A stretch of DNA of 64,000 nt. Source: Campylobacter concisus. Lineage in GTDB: Bacteria; Campylobacterota; Campylobacteria; Campylobacterales; Campylobacteraceae. This document shows positions 43,768 through 52,514 of the stretch, piece after piece. Made by a program: the position numbers and the translations under genes. Location: NCBI RefSeq assembly GCF_003048575.1, contig NZ_PIRZ01000005.1, positions 1 through 64,000 of the forward strand, in the 5' to 3' direction. The notes under the pieces were generated by a model. The model made no database searches. It saw nothing but the letters and a program-made list of their open reading frames with translations, and was not told where the DNA came from. The stretch's first letter is position 1, and every line of letters begins with the position of its first letter.

Positions 43768-44727
43768 ATGCACGACGTTAAGCAAAACGACTCGCAAAGC
43801 AAAATAAAATCGCTACCGATTATGCTTTTTGCCGGTACTATGGGGCTTGGAGGGCTTTGCGCGGCTTATAAGAAATTAAGCGAGATATTTGATTTACCCG
43901 GCGAGATATTCTCGGCGCTTAGAGCGCTAGACTGCACGGTATTTTGCCTGCTTTCGGCGTTTTACTTCTTTAAGCTTTTAAAATTTAAAGAAGAGGTAAA
44001 GGCCGAATTTTCGCACCCCATAAAGGTAAATTTTTTCGGCGGATTTATCATCTCGCTTTTTCTTTTAGCTCTAGCCTACAAAGACGCGCCGCGATTATAC
44101 TACTCGCTTTTTTACGCGGCTTTAGGCTTACAAACGATTTTTACGCTTTACGTAATTTCTTTTTGGATCGACGAAAAATTCGATATCGCGATGCTAAATC
44201 CGGCATGGTTTATCCCCGTAGTGGGCAACTTGCTAATCCCGATCATAGCCGAAAAATCTCAAGCGATCTGGTATTATTTTAGTTTGGGGTTATTTTTCTG
44301 GATTATTTTATTCGCCGTTATATTTTATAGGTTAGTTTTTTGCGATAAGCTAGCCGACAAATTCGTCCCGACGCTAGTCATTACGCTAGCGCCGCCGGCT
44401 ATGGCGTTTTTGGGATACGTAAAATTAACCGAGCGATTCGACGCTTTTGCGGCGATACTGCTTAATATAAACGTATTTTTCGCGGCGCTTATACTTTTTT
44501 CGTATAAAAGATTTATTGAACTCAAATTCGCCCTATCGTGGTGGGCTTTTACCTTTCCGACGGCCGCTAGCTCCATAGCGTTTTTAAAAGCTTACGAAAT
44601 TATGCAAAGCGATTTTTATTTAGTTTTAGGCGTCGGCGCTTTTACGGCTCTAGTCGCTTCGATTTTGATAGTTGGATTTTTAACGGTTAAATCTATAATA
44701 AACGGCGAAATTTTTTCGGAAAAATAG
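43768..44727 (+). CDS. TehA/SLAC1 family membrane transporter
   Basis: A 319-residue protein with ten hydrophobic segments, starting after a 13-residue polar tail. KSLPIMLFAGTMGLGGLCAA near the start, NPAWFIPVVGNLLIPIIAE near residues 146-164 and LSWWAFTFPTAASSIAF near 257-273 are TDT (tellurite-resistance/dicarboxylate, SLAC1) features. These channels carry tellurite, malate, sulfite or other anions. Next to a sulfide oxidoreductase and under a shared operator, export of a sulfur anion such as sulfite is an attractive guess. Ribosome site weak. Confidence 0.82.
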   Translation: MHDVKQNDSQSKIKSLPIMLFAGTMGLGGLCAAYKKLSEIFDLPGEIFSALRALDCTVFCLLSAFYFFKLLKFKEEVKAEFSHPIKVNFFGGFIISLFLLALAYKDAPRLYYSLFYAALGLQTIFTLYVISFWIDEKFDIAMLNPAWFIPVVGNLLIPIIAEKSQAIWYYFSLGLFFWIILFAVIFYRLVFCDKLADKFVPTLVITLAPPAMAFLGYVKLTERFDAFAAILLNINVFFAALILFSYKRFIELKFALSWWAFTFPTAASSIAFLKAYEIMQSDFYLVLGVGAFTALVASILIVGFLTVKSIINGEIFSEK

Positions 44728-44747
44728 CCTTAGCTCAAAAATTCACT

Positions 44748-45599
44748 TTAGTAGTATTCGTAGCTGATTTCTAGCTTTTTATATAGGCCGATTTCCGTTA
44801 TGTCGCCGTTTTCGTAGTATTTGTCCGCGGGCTTAAATTTGACCGAGGTTTTATGCGTCAAATTTCCCCGCTCGTCCCTGCTTATGTCTTTAAACTGCAG
44901 AATTTGCCAGATTTTTGCCTCGGAGCCGAAGTAATTTACCGACGTATACTCCATCTCGTCGCCGTTTGCGGCGTAGTAATAAACCCATTTTGAGCTCGGG
45001 GCTTGCGTTATTTTTTCGTATTCGCCGTTTGGCTTGCGCTCGAAGCTTATCTCTATGCCGTGCCGCGGCTCCATATTATTTTCTATCCGCGTTAAAACGC
45101 CATTTTCGTCGTAGACGTAGCTATCGTCCGTCACTAGCGTCCCGCCGGAATACGCCGCCCGAGCGATCATTTTGCCGTCCTTGCCGTAAGTAGTTTTCTC
45201 CGTGCGCGGGTAAAATTTATCCCCCACATGCTGCTCTTTAGCCGTCGCGACTAAATTTTCGCCGTCAAATTCGTATTCGTAGAGATAAACGGCGCTATCT
45301 TGATATTTTTTGCGCACTAGCCCGTCTTTGCCGTACTCAAACAAAACCGAACTATTTGGCACGCCGTTTATATGCTCGGTTTCTTGCAGTATATAGCCGT
45401 TCTCGTTAAACTCCGTTAGCTTCACGCGCGTATTTTCTAGCGTGCCGGAGCCGTCTATAGAGTATTCGTACTCCGTAGCCGTCATGCTTTTAACCTCGCT
45501 TTTTAGATCCTTTTTGCTCCAGTCGCTTTCGGGTAAAACGGCCGAGTTTAGATAGCAAACCGCCGATGCCGACGCGAAAATAGCTTTTAAAATTTTCAT
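44748..45599 (-). CDS. exported YD/RHS-repeat-like protein
   Basis: A 283-residue protein with a short signal peptide-like start (LKAIFASASAVCYLNSA, uncertain cleavage). The body is a run of short strand repeats of the type Y-E-Y/F-D-x-x-G-x-L/N: ENTRVKLTEFNENGYI, VLFEYGKDGLVRKKYQ, YEYEFDGENL, TTYGKDGKMIARAAY, YVYDENGVLTRIE. This resembles YD repeats or related small sugar-binding beta propellers, here with about ten copies. It faces the TehA gene tail to tail. It uses GC-rich codons (CCG, GCG), like the rest of this segment. Confidence 0.6.
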   Translation of the reverse strand: MKILKAIFASASAVCYLNSAVLPESDWSKKDLKSEVKSMTATEYEYSIDGSGTLENTRVKLTEFNENGYILQETEHINGVPNSSVLFEYGKDGLVRKKYQDSAVYLYEYEFDGENLVATAKEQHVGDKFYPRTEKTTYGKDGKMIARAAYSGGTLVTDDSYVYDENGVLTRIENNMEPRHGIEISFERKPNGEYEKITQAPSSKWVYYYAANGDEMEYTSVNYFGSEAKIWQILQFKDISRDERGNLTHKTSVKFKPADKYYENGDITEIGLYKKLEISYEYY

Positions 45600-45636
45600 T
45601 TTTATCCTTTTTCAAATCACGCAAATCCTAGATTAG

Positions 45637-45668
45637 TTTAGGCTAAATTTCGTCTAATTTAGCCTAAA
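45637..45668 (-). terminator. strong hairpin in the spacer after DUF4299
   Basis: Perfect 13-bp inverted repeat TTTAGGCTAAATT / AATTTAGCCTAAA around TCGTCT, in the 181-base spacer between the DUF4299 gene and the YD-repeat-like gene (both leftward). No T-run follows. A second, imperfect hairpin (CGCCTGAAACTGACTTAAA arms) lies at 45715-45754. Confidence 0.5.
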
Positions 45669-45780
45669 AGGCGGCAATACCGGTAAAATCCTAGCTTTTA
45701 CGAGTTTAAATCCGCGCCTGAAACTGACTTAAATTTTTAAGCAAGTCTGAGGCGAATTTTCATTTCGGCAGTTTATTAAC

Positions 45781-46677
45781 TTAAGCTTCGTTTGCCTTTT
45801 TTAAAATTTCTCTCATCTCTTCTTCGCTAAGCGGCTCAACCAGTATATTTGCGGCGTCTATGAAGCGATATTTTTCTTTTGGCAGATTTGCCATAAAAGC
45901 GCCATATTCGCATTCGCCGAGCACGTGCGCGTCCCTATCGTCTAAGCCGACTACTAGCGTAAGTATCCAGCGCGAGACATTGCGATCTCCAAGTGCTTCT
46001 TGCGCCTGCCACGACGGAGAGGGAGCGTAAGGCAAGATAGTCGGTAAATTTTCGCTAAGCGTATACGCGCCAAAAATTTCTTTGCCGTCTTTATCTTCGT
46101 ATAAATTCTCTCTTGCGCTATAAGCGTCAAGATACTGCACATGTCTCATTATCTCATCGAATTTAGCCGCAGGGCTAGCGCTTGCAAAAATTTCATCTAT
46201 CATAACCGCATCAAACGCCACGTCGCGCTCTAGGCCAGAGATATAAAGCGTTTGATTTTTCTCTTTTGCCTCCTTTAGAGCTTCGAGTCCCCACATTATG
46301 TCGGCTTCATAATCAAATTTTAAAATTTGCTCGCTATCGTAAATTTCTTCATTGTCGCACTCTATTTTCGAGCCGGTTTTGGCTGAAATTTTAGAAAGAA
46401 ACAAAATCGCCGTCTGCCAGTCGCCAACGCCGCTTGGAGTGCAGACTCGAACGATATATTTGCCGTCTTCATAGCTTAGCTCAAAGCCGCGAGCGCTCTT
46501 TTGCCGTACTCCTGCGATCATCACGTTTTCGTTTAGCGAAAGCTCGCTCGGCTCGTCGTTTTGGCTATTAAAAAAGAAAAATCCCTCTATAAACTCTGAA
46601 ATTTCACGCTCGCTTAGCGCCTTTTCATATCCGCCAAAAAGCTTCTTTTTATTTTTTACCTTAAATGTTACGCTCAT
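45781..46677 (-). CDS. DUF4299 family protein
   Basis: A 298-residue protein beginning VTFKVKNKKKLFGGYEKAL, the start typical of DUF4299, followed by alternating acidic helices and strands. It has no signal peptide or membrane segment. The C-terminus contains SWQAQEALGDRNVSRWILTLVVG near 220-242. The family's role is unknown, and proteins of this kind are scattered in Campylobacter, Clostridia and lactobacilli, often among accessory genes. It lies 19 bases after the DsrE gene. Confidence 0.7.
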   Translation of the reverse strand: MSVTFKVKNKKKLFGGYEKALSEREISEFIEGFFFFNSQNDEPSELSLNENVMIAGVRQKSARGFELSYEDGKYIVRVCTPSGVGDWQTAILFLSKISAKTGSKIECDNEEIYDSEQILKFDYEADIMWGLEALKEAKEKNQTLYISGLERDVAFDAVMIDEIFASASPAAKFDEIMRHVQYLDAYSARENLYEDKDGKEIFGAYTLSENLPTILPYAPSPSWQAQEALGDRNVSRWILTLVVGLDDRDAHVLGECEYGAFMANLPKEKYRFIDAANILVEPLSEEEMREILKKANEA

Positions 46678-46696
46678 AAATTCTCTTTCGCCTACT

Positions 46697-47056
46697 CTAA
46701 AACGTCATCGCTTGATCGCACTGCCTAACCCACTCGGACAAGATATCCATGCTGCCTTTCACCTCAGCCTCGAAATAAGGCTCTCCCGCATGCAAACCGC
46801 ACCTCGTTTGGCAGCTACCGCAAACCTTTAACATAGCGCCGTTAGCGTAAAGCTCTTTTAACATCGCTACTAGATCTACGTCGTAGTTTTCCGGCTTTTT
46901 GGTGCTATTTCGCGCAAGATCGACCGCGTCGTTCATTAGAAAAATTCTAACCTCTTCGCCTTTTTCTTTTAGCGTTTTAGCTAGCCTTAATGCGTTGTAA
47001 GCATTGTCGGTACCGTTGTATGGTTGATTTGTAAGTATAAATAGAAATTTTTTCAT
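46697..47056 (-). CDS. DsrE/YchN-like sulfur-carrier protein
   Basis: A 119-residue single-domain protein of the DsrE/YchN fold, starting KKFLFILTNQPYNGTDNAYNAL, with VRIFLMNDAVDLA near residue 36. Cys residues cluster near 78-86 (CGSCQTRCG): three thiols, the first at the usual position of the DsrE active Cys. Such proteins carry persulfide sulfur. Its place near the SQR segment supports a link to sulfide or sulfur use. AAAGGAG precedes the ATG. Confidence 0.82.
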   Translation of the reverse strand: MKKFLFILTNQPYNGTDNAYNALRLAKTLKEKGEEVRIFLMNDAVDLARNSTKKPENYDVDLVAMLKELYANGAMLKVCGSCQTRCGLHAGEPYFEAEVKGSMDILSEWVRQCDQAMTF

Positions 47057-47130
47057 CTTTTTCTCCTTTTGCCAAAAATGTAGTGCAAACCGGGCAAATT
47101 TTAGCCAAGCTATATAAAAAGAGGCTAAAT

Positions 47131-47730
47131 TTATCTAAAAAGTAAAAGTACGCCGATCGCGCAAACGATAATGGCGGTGCAAATTTCAAGTAGCCTTAGG
47201 TGCGTTTGTAAAAATTTCTTTAGCATAGCTCCGCCAAGCGCGTAGATATTTAGCGAGCAAAACTCGATGAAAAGAAGCGTTGTCGTGATCAAGCACATAC
47301 GAGCGAGACTAAAGGGATCGTCTTTGTCCAAAAATGTAGGCAGTAAAGCCGAGAAAAATATCCATGCCTTTGGATTTGTAACGCAAACGATGAGTCCGTT
47401 TATAAACATCTGCTTTTTACTTGGTAAATTTGAGACGTTTGTTACGCTAAGCTCACCCTTGCCAAAAAAGAGCATTGCGCCAAGATAGAGCATATAAAGC
47501 CCTGCGATGATGTTTAGCGCCTTAAATGCGTACCCAAAATGATGAAGCACCGCACCCACGCCAAGCATACAGCAAAACGCCACGAAAGCAAGCGAAAGAA
47601 GCTGTCCGGTCATCATAATAAGCGAGTGCTTATAGCCAAAGCTCATACCGATACTCATCGCATAGGTCATATTGATGCCTGGCATTAACGAGATAGGAGC
47701 AAGCGTGGCGAAAAAGAGTAAGAAGTCCAT
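47131..47730 (-). CDS. LysE/RhtB family amino-acid exporter
   Basis: A 199-residue inner-membrane protein with six hydrophobic segments. It has LAPISLMPGINMTYAMSIGMSFGYKHSL near the start (the LysE signature P-G-P region here reads LMPGINM), and VTNPKAWIFFSALLP near residues 116-130. Members export lysine, threonine or homoserine lactones. It lies downstream of the asparaginase gene, behind a hairpin and a terminator. Codon use is that of the main genome. Confidence 0.85.
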   Translation of the reverse strand: MDFLLFFATLAPISLMPGINMTYAMSIGMSFGYKHSLIMMTGQLLSLAFVAFCCMLGVGAVLHHFGYAFKALNIIAGLYMLYLGAMLFFGKGELSVTNVSNLPSKKQMFINGLIVCVTNPKAWIFFSALLPTFLDKDDPFSLARMCLITTTLLFIEFCSLNIYALGGAMLKKFLQTHLRLLEICTAIIVCAIGVLLLFR

Positions 47731-47762
47731 AAAAAGCCTTGAAATTTAGCTAACAAATATAA

Positions 47763-47812
47763 AAATTTAAGCTATAAATCAGATCCCGCGATCAAATTTA
47801 TAGCTTAAATTT
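47763..47812. repeat. perfect 17-bp inverted repeat before lysE-like gene
   Basis: AAATTTAAGCTATAAAT and its exact complement (47796-47812) flank a 16-base loop that itself holds a GATC-CCGC-GATC mini stem. It lies 33 bases upstream of the LysE-like start and 10 bases past the asparaginase terminator arm. It is one of the longest perfect inverted repeats here and could serve as an operator or a leader structure. Confidence 0.55.
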
Positions 47813-47815
47813 AAA

Positions 47816-47833
47816 AGGCGGACCAAGCCGCCT
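47816..47833 (-). terminator. asparaginase gene terminator
   Basis: AGGCGG-ACCAAG-CCGCCT, a six-pair GC-rich stem five bases after the asparaginase stop. On the minus strand the stem is followed by TTTT, the form of a Rho-independent terminator. Confidence 0.75.
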
Positions 47834-47838
47834 CTTTT

Positions 47839-48900
<1,062 letters not shown>

Positions 48901-48970
48901 TTAAAATTTGCAAAGTCATTATAATGCCATTTATTTAAAAAAATTATTAACTTCCAAATTTTATATTTAT

Positions 48971-49306
48971 TTAAAAAATTCTTATCAAAAGCATATAAAT
49001 TCCGGTTGAAACAACTATGCTAAGAAGGGCATTTTTATATCGCAAATGCACCGAAACAGCCGTCAAAACCGCCACTATCTCGCTTAAGCCATATGGAAAC
49101 TCACTAAATTTAGTATCTTTTAGACCGTAGCAGACCAAAACGACCATTATCATCATGCCCATATGCTTCTCGATAGCGTCTAAATAAGGATTTGGCTTAT
49201 AGTTTCTTAATGCATAAAATGGCGTCGCTCTCGTTATAAAAGTAGCCAAGGCACTTAAAAGCACCGCCACAAAAAGCACCATCTCGCTTGAGCTTACACT
49301 TATCAA
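48971..49306 (-). CDS. azlD: AzlD branched-chain amino acid exporter subunit
   Basis: A 111-residue membrane protein with four hydrophobic segments: TFITRATPFYALR near residues 22-34 and GLSEIVAVLTAVSVHLRYKNAL in the middle. With AzlC it forms a small exporter for branched-chain amino acids or analogues. The start is TTG, with AAGGAT six bases upstream, and overlaps the AzlC stop (TTGA). The ATG eight codons later has no ribosome site. Confidence 0.85.
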   Translation of the reverse strand: MISVSSSEMVLFVAVLLSALATFITRATPFYALRNYKPNPYLDAIEKHMGMMIMVVLVCYGLKDTKFSEFPYGLSEIVAVLTAVSVHLRYKNALLSIVVSTGIYMLLIRIF

Positions 49307-49965
49307 ATTTTATCCTTAAACAAAAGCAAAAATATAAAACAAAGCGCCATCGAGCCAACAAGCACAAATTTAGCTGGAAACAGGCTCACTCCAAGCACGC
49401 CAAAAAGCGCCGCCGCAAAGAGCACGCGGTAGTTTTTATCATTTTTAAACATCTCGATGACGACCACTATAAATAGCGAGGTCAAACTAAACTCAAGCCC
49501 CTTTGTATCGGCCTTTATAAGATCACCAAGTATTGCTCCAAGCAGCGTGCCAGCCGCCCAGTAAGACCAAGCAAGTAAATTTAGCCAGGTAAAGACAAAG
49601 CTTCGATCACTAGCCTCTTTTAGCCCTAAATTTTTAAATATCGCAAAGGTCTCATCTGTTAGCAAAGCGATGTTTAAAAGCCTAAATTTGATCCCGCTAT
49701 ACTCTTTTAACAGTGAAATTCCATAAAAAGTGTGACGCAAATTTACAAGATAGCTCACGATAAAGACCTCAACATAGCTAGTGCCGACGCTAAAGAGCGA
49801 GAGCATCATAAACTGCGCTGCGCCGCCGTATGCTAGCGTGCTAAGTGCCACAGCAATAAATGCGCTCACTCCCATGCTTTTTGCCAGCACGCCAAAAGCG
49901 ACACCAAGCGGGAAATAGCCCATAAAGATAGGAATGGATAGTTTAAAAACGTAGTTAAATGTCAA
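49303..49965 (-). CDS. azlC: AzlC branched-chain amino acid exporter subunit
   Basis: A 220-residue inner-membrane protein with about six hydrophobic segments and the family stretches MGYFPLGVAFGVLAKSMGVS near residues 15-34, YGGAAQFMMLSLF near 45-58 and VSYLVNLRHTFYGISLL near 68-85. It is the large subunit of the AzlCD exporter. The start is TTG, with AAGG upstream. azlD follows with a 4-base overlap. Confidence 0.88.
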   Translation of the reverse strand: MTFNYVFKLSIPIFMGYFPLGVAFGVLAKSMGVSAFIAVALSTLAYGGAAQFMMLSLFSVGTSYVEVFIVSYLVNLRHTFYGISLLKEYSGIKFRLLNIALLTDETFAIFKNLGLKEASDRSFVFTWLNLLAWSYWAAGTLLGAILGDLIKADTKGLEFSLTSLFIVVVIEMFKNDKNYRVLFAAALFGVLGVSLFPAKFVLVGSMALCFIFLLLFKDKI

Positions 49966-50019
49966 ATTTTTACCTTAATAAAAGCCAAAATGTTAGCAAA
50001 AATTTGAAAATTTAGGATA

Positions 50020-50040
50020 AAGGCTAGAAATTCTAGCCTT
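50020..50040 (-). terminator. terminator after the metallo-hydrolase gene
   Basis: AAGGCTAGAA-A-TTCTAGCCTT is a perfect 10-1-10 palindrome, 19 bases after the stop of the leftward hydrolase gene and upstream of azlC. On the minus strand AT-rich sequence follows. This is a compact strong hairpin. Confidence 0.6.
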
Positions 50041-50058
50041 GCAGGGTAAAATTTGAGA

Positions 50059-50853
50059 TTAAAATTTGATGATTTCACCGTCATCTGGGATAGTGATCTT
50101 GCTCTCTATGCCTTCTTTTTTAACAAATTCACGAAGATCCTTACGGCTTACGCTCGTGTGATTTACGGCGTCCATATGTACGGCGATGATAGTCGCACCA
50201 TTAAGCTCTTTTGCGGCGTGGGCTACGTCGGCTTTGCCCATTATGATACCGTTGTCAGGAAATGCCAGCACGCGAGCGTCGCCCGTATTCATCACGACTA
50301 CACTAGGATTAAATTTGTTTAGAGCCTTGCTTACGTCCACAGTCCAAAGCGTATCGCCCATGACATAAAGCGTCTTGTGTCCCTTTGCCTCAAACACGAC
50401 GCCCATCGCATCGCCCAAAATAGCGCCAAGCTGCTTGTTTTCATACATCTCTACCGTGCCGTGAGCGCCGCCCGCTTTATGTAGTTTCACGCCTTTAAAT
50501 TCGGCCGATTCGTTTAGCACTCTTACGTCTTTAAAGCCTTGCTTTTTGATTAGCGCCGCATCATCGTTATGCTGAGCAAAGATAACGATATCTTTAGGTA
50601 AAATTTCGGCCGCGACCTCATCCCAGTGATCAGGATGCGTGTGCGTAACGATGATCGCATCGACGCCCTTATACACCTCTTTTACATCCATAGGAAGTTC
50701 TATCAAAGGATTTCTAAGGTGTGAGTTTAGCGTCCCCTCAAAGCCCGGATGTTTGCCCTTTGGCGCAAGATACGGGTCAAGCAAAAAGCTCACTCCCGCG
50801 TAGTTTATCTTTGCGGTAGCGTTTCTGATATGTTGAAATTTGTTTATTTTCAT
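50059..50853 (-). CDS. metallo-beta-lactamase fold hydrolase
   Basis: A 264-residue protein. The metal site is VTHTHPDHWDEVA near residues 70-82 (HxHxDH), with KAGGAHGT near 125, LGDAMGVVFEAKG, VMGDTLW near 170 and a final HMDAVNH near 228. It resembles the UPF0173-like branch of metal hydrolases that act on esters or phosphodiesters. The substrate is unknown. CAAGGAG precedes the ATG. It is probably transcribed alone. Confidence 0.85.
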   Translation of the reverse strand: MKINKFQHIRNATAKINYAGVSFLLDPYLAPKGKHPGFEGTLNSHLRNPLIELPMDVKEVYKGVDAIIVTHTHPDHWDEVAAEILPKDIVIFAQHNDDAALIKKQGFKDVRVLNESAEFKGVKLHKAGGAHGTVEMYENKQLGAILGDAMGVVFEAKGHKTLYVMGDTLWTVDVSKALNKFNPSVVVMNTGDARVLAFPDNGIIMGKADVAHAAKELNGATIIAVHMDAVNHTSVSRKDLREFVKKEGIESKITIPDDGEIIKF

Positions 50854-50944
50854 TATTTCTCCTTGTAAAATTTACTAGCTCAAAATACCAAAAAAGGCTA
50901 AAAAGATATTTAAAAAGAATTAAATTTCAGTACTTTGAGATTTT

Positions 50945-51425
50945 ATGCTTTTGGTTTTATGGTTTGCAAGTTTTTCAGCAACGCACATAAAACCACCTGC
51001 GTTTGAAGGATGTTTAAAAAAGGCGGATGAAAATATCCAAATCGGTGGTAAATTTAGCTTTAAAAGCAAAGAACAGAAAGCTGCACCGATCTTATATATA
51101 TATCTACCTTGACAAAAATGAGCGCGATAAAATGGCAGATATGACGAACAAGTCCTGCGAGCTAGGCAATCCGCACAGTTGTCTCTTTTTAGGAAATATA
51201 TATCTACAAAAAGACACTCCAGCGCAAGAGAAAGAAGAAGGACTTAGGCTTTATAATAAGGCTTGCGAACTAAAAAATGCATTTGCTTGCTATACTCTTG
51301 CGCTCATTTATAAAACTGGAGATACTGGTATGTTGCAAGATAAAAATAGAGCAAAAAACTACTACAAAAAAGCCTGCGAGCTTGATTTGGAAGAAGCATG
51401 CAGTATGCTTAAAAATTTTAATTAA
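50945..51425 (+). pseudogene. Sel1-repeat protein broken at a (TA)5 tract, maybe phase-variable
   Basis: An ORF from ATG 50945 gives a short hydrophobic start (LLVLWFASFSA, signal-like), then FEGCLKKADENIQIG, but stops at 51112. A second frame from about 51027 to 51425 continues with two Sel1-type repeats: CELGNPHSCLFLGNIYLQK and CELKNAFACYTLALIYKTG, then YYKKACELDLEEACSML. The two frames join exactly if one extra TA is added in the run of five TA at 51093-51103. The 132-residue ORF beginning inside the first is therefore the 3' part of one gene. Sel1 repeats mediate protein contacts. The tract makes slipped-strand on/off switching possible; otherwise it is a fresh pseudogene. Confidence 0.7.
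51093..51103 (+). repeat. (TA)5T dinucleotide tract in the Sel1 gene
   Basis: The run TATATATATAT lies at the exact point where the signal-bearing frame would need +2 bases to meet the Sel1-repeat frame. Five and a half units are short for slippage but enough to be a candidate. Confidence 0.6.
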
Positions 51426-51591
51426 GCAAAAATGCTTTTATTCTTGCTCTTAAGAGTAGAAATTTTAGATGAAATGCATCAAAGTGATAGCAGGATAAGA
51501 GAAATTTTATAGGCAGTTACAAAGATGCTTTAAAAAATTTATAATTCATCAAGCAACAATAAGTACTGCCAAATTTATAATTTAGACCAAA

Positions 51592-51705
51592 TTAATGCGT
51601 CTGCTTTATTGAGTCCTTCTCTTTTGAAGTATTGTTTGAAAAGTAAAATACCTCAAGCGTAAAAGCAACCAGTATAAGCCCAACGATAGTCAGAGTCACA
51701 TCCAT
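51592..51705 (-). CDS. 37-residue single-helix membrane peptide after flgG
   Basis: ATG 51705 begins five bases after the flgG stop, behind AGGTAGG (seven bases upstream). The product has one hydrophobic helix (about residues 3-20, DVTLTIVGLILVAFTLEVF) and a charged tail with Ser/Lys/Glu. There is no termination signal between it and flgG. The design and the good ribosome site suggest a real small protein co-expressed with the flagellar rod genes. Function unknown. Confidence 0.55.
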   Translation of the reverse strand: MDVTLTIVGLILVAFTLEVFYFSNNTSKEKDSIKQTH

Positions 51706-51710
51706 ACTAC

Positions 51711-52499
51711 CTACCTTTTAAGCCCATTTACTATTTCAAGCATCGAGTCACTCGTGGTTATCGCCTTTGAGTTCGCCTCGTACGCACGCTGTCCGGTGAT
51801 AAGATCAGTCATCTCTTCAACTAGCTGAACGTTACTCATCTCAACAAACCCTTGTCTGATCGTACCAAGTCCGTCAAGTCCTGCTACACCTACCACCACG
51901 TTACCACTAGCGCTTGTTTCTAGATAGTTGTTGTCGCCCATCGAGTGAAGGCCAGCTGGGTTTATGAAATTTGCTAGCTCGATCTGACCTATCTGAGCCA
52001 TCTCTCTCTCACCTGCTTGGAGCACTGATACGGTGCCATCTGTGCCGATAGAAATTTGCGTCGCATTTGCAGGGACTGTGATCTGAGGGATCAACTGATA
52101 GCCGTCGCTATTTACAATCGTCCCGTTTGCATCAAGCTTAAAAGCACCATTTCTAGTATAAGCAGTAGTGCCATCTGGTAGCTGAATCTGAAAAAATCCA
52201 TTGCCAGCTATGACCATATCTAGGTTGTTGCTAGTCTCTTTGAAATAGCCCTGAGAGAAAATTTTATTTATCGCAGTTGGACGCACGCCAAGGCCTACTT
52301 CGATGCCTGTTGGGCTTGTGGTAGTCTGGCTTGTAGCCGTACCTGCATACTCCATGACTTGATACATAAGATCAGCAAATTCAGCCCTATTTTTCTTGTA
52401 TCCATAAGTATTTACGTTTGCGATGTTGTGTGAGGTTACGTCTATCTGCGTCTGCTGAGCTATCATGCCAGTGGCCGCAGTGTAAAGTGATCTCATCAT
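51711..52499 (-). CDS. flgG: flagellar distal rod protein FlgG
   Basis: A 262-residue distal rod subunit. It begins MMRSLYTAATGMIAQQTQIDV, a helix with the axial protein start SHNIANVNTYGYKKNRAEF, and ends with VQLVEEMTDLITGQRAYEANSKAI near residues 222-247. It is exported by the flagellar type III apparatus. Thr75 (VRPT) is present; in C. jejuni this Thr carries phosphoethanolamine added by EptC. AAAGGA precedes the Met pair. It follows flgF after 15 bases. Confidence 0.95.
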   Translation of the reverse strand: MMRSLYTAATGMIAQQTQIDVTSHNIANVNTYGYKKNRAEFADLMYQVMEYAGTATSQTTTSPTGIEVGLGVRPTAINKIFSQGYFKETSNNLDMVIAGNGFFQIQLPDGTTAYTRNGAFKLDANGTIVNSDGYQLIPQITVPANATQISIGTDGTVSVLQAGEREMAQIGQIELANFINPAGLHSMGDNNYLETSASGNVVVGVAGLDGLGTIRQGFVEMSNVQLVEEMTDLITGQRAYEANSKAITTSDSMLEIVNGLKR

Positions 52500-52514
52500 A
52501 GTTTTATCCTTTTA

